DNA of 6,096 bases from DATKWV01 sp035529405 (GTDB lineage: Bacteria > Planctomycetota > Phycisphaerae > Sedimentisphaerales > Anaerobacaceae): assembly GCA_035529405.1 (NCBI GenBank), contig DATKWV010000039.1, forward strand, positions 1 to 6,096, read 5' to 3'. Every line of letters begins with the position of its first letter. The stretch's first letter is position 1. The position numbers and the translations under genes are program-made. Shown here piece by piece: positions 5,697 through 6,096 of this stretch. The notes below the pieces were generated by a model that saw only the letters and a list, made by a program, of their open reading frames with translations, had not been told where the DNA came from and made no database searches.

Positions 5697-5829
5697 TCTC
5701 AGCGTATTATGTATGCTTCGAGTGCTTCACCATATACCCCTATATTGATTTGCAAATTGTTTTAATTGACCCACTCCGCGGTAACCGCCCCGCCCTACCG
5801 TAGGCGCTGATTCTTTGTTTTTGCCGTAA

Positions 5830-5884
5830 TCCACAGTCCTAAGGACTCCTTACGGAGGACGCCTGCCGGCGGGCATCCTGTGGA
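5830..5884. repeat. Compact multi-hairpin palindromic element
   Basis: TCCACAG (5830-5836) and CTGTGGA (5878-5884) pair perfectly and enclose three hairpins: AGTCC-TAA-GGACT (5835-5847), CTCC-TTAC-GGAG (5846-5857) and a longer one with arms 5856-5865 and 5870-5879 (AGGACGCCTG and CGGGCATCCT, one mismatch and one G-T pair, CCGG loop). Neighbouring hairpins share a few bases, so not all can form at once. This cloverleaf-like design in an intergenic region resembles dispersed REP- or MITE-like elements or a small structured RNA. Only one copy is in the window, so its repeat nature is inferred. Confidence 0.45.
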
Positions 5885-5970
5885 GAATTTTACATTATGG
5901 TTTTGAACTCCCTCGGCTGCGATCGGGAAAGGTTTGCGTTTTGCGTTTTTTCTCTCCGCCGCCGGGCGGT

Positions 5971-6096
5971 CTAACCTGAATTGCTCTTTTTATAAAGCAG
6001 AACACGGTAAGATTTGAATTTCTTGAAATTCTCCCCCGTTCTGTACCCGCTGAAATACTTGGTGTAAAGGCTGTCTATTTTCTTTTTGTACCGCCA
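5971..6096 (-). CDS. C-terminal end of an unidentified protein
   Basis: The minus-strand frame enters the window open and ends at TAG 5973-5971, giving 41 residues: WRYKKKIDSLYTKYFSGYRT, then GENFKKFKSYRVLLYKKSNSG. It is rich in aromatic and basic residues and reads like a genuine protein end. The ending SYRVLLYKK recalls the last strand of some class I SAM-dependent methyltransferases, but that is only an impression and glycosyltransferases are equally possible. It is separated from mraZ by about 500 bp with palindromes between, so it is unlikely to belong to the dcw unit. A GC-rich hairpin (CCGCC-CGGC-GGCGG, 5969-5956) directly follows the stop codon but is trailed by A residues, not T. Confidence 0.6.
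   Translation of the reverse strand, partial: WRYKKKIDSLYTKYFSGYRTGENFKKFKSYRVLLYKKSNSG

Larger units (their letters stand above)
5531..5970. other. Non-coding interval upstream of mraZ
   Basis: 440 bp with no convincing gene on either strand. It contains, from mraZ outward, a T/A-rich stretch (5531-5575), a palindrome (5677-5696), an AT-rich stretch with a palindromic TTTGCAAA (5751-5758), a GCGG-TAA-CCGC hairpin (about 5778-5788) and a complex multi-hairpin element (5830-5884). A 28-codon frame on the minus strand with a GTG start near 5678 ends in TAG near 5595; it has no ribosome binding site and I do not call it. No intrinsic terminator with a T run was found for the gene ending at 5971. 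Confidence 0.55.

Noticed and set aside
5956..5969. GC-rich hairpin directly after the stop of the 5971 gene as a terminator
   Set aside because: The stem is perfect (5 bp) but is followed by AGAGAAAAAAC on the transcribed strand, not a T run; on the other strand the T run lies on the wrong side.

Overview
The window carries the start of a division and cell wall (dcw) cluster, read entirely on the minus strand. The most likely source is a planctomycete of the Phycisphaerae (Sedimentisphaerales-like) type. This rests on three things: a secreted protein starting with the YSGGTGTEADPY...TAEDMQSIGANPADW signature that I associate with those genomes, a membrane-anchored double-LysM protein inside the dcw cluster, and moderately GC-rich, strongly one-stranded gene order. 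The taxonomic call is inference from pattern recognition, not a search.

Layout in the direction of transcription (high to low coordinates): the last 41 codons of an unidentified gene (6096-5971); about 440 bp of non-coding DNA with a strong multi-hairpin palindromic element (5830-5884), a second palindrome (5677-5696) and, just before mraZ, a promoter-like TTGACT plus four GTGG repeats and a perfect 8-bp dyad that look like a MraZ operator; mraZ (5467-4994); a 560-bp interval with a possible 66-codon gene (4914-4714) and a decayed copy of the rsmH N-terminus (about 4620-4503); rsmH (4432-3518); a LysM protein (3423-2608); an ftsL-like gene (2552-2322); ftsI/PBP (2268-562). The expected next gene, murE, is absent. 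After 307 bp that include a foldable leader comes an unrelated secreted protein that runs off the window (254-1).

Functionally, MraZ is a DNA-binding regulator of this cluster in other bacteria, RsmH methylates 16S rRNA, the FtsL-like protein and FtsI belong to the septal peptidoglycan machinery, and the LysM protein is probably a membrane-tethered peptidoglycan-binding partner. The most unusual parts are the rsmH remnant directly upstream of intact rsmH, the LysM gene within the cluster, the operator architecture before mraZ, and the two structured non-coding elements. No mobile element gene, tRNA, rRNA or CRISPR array was seen.
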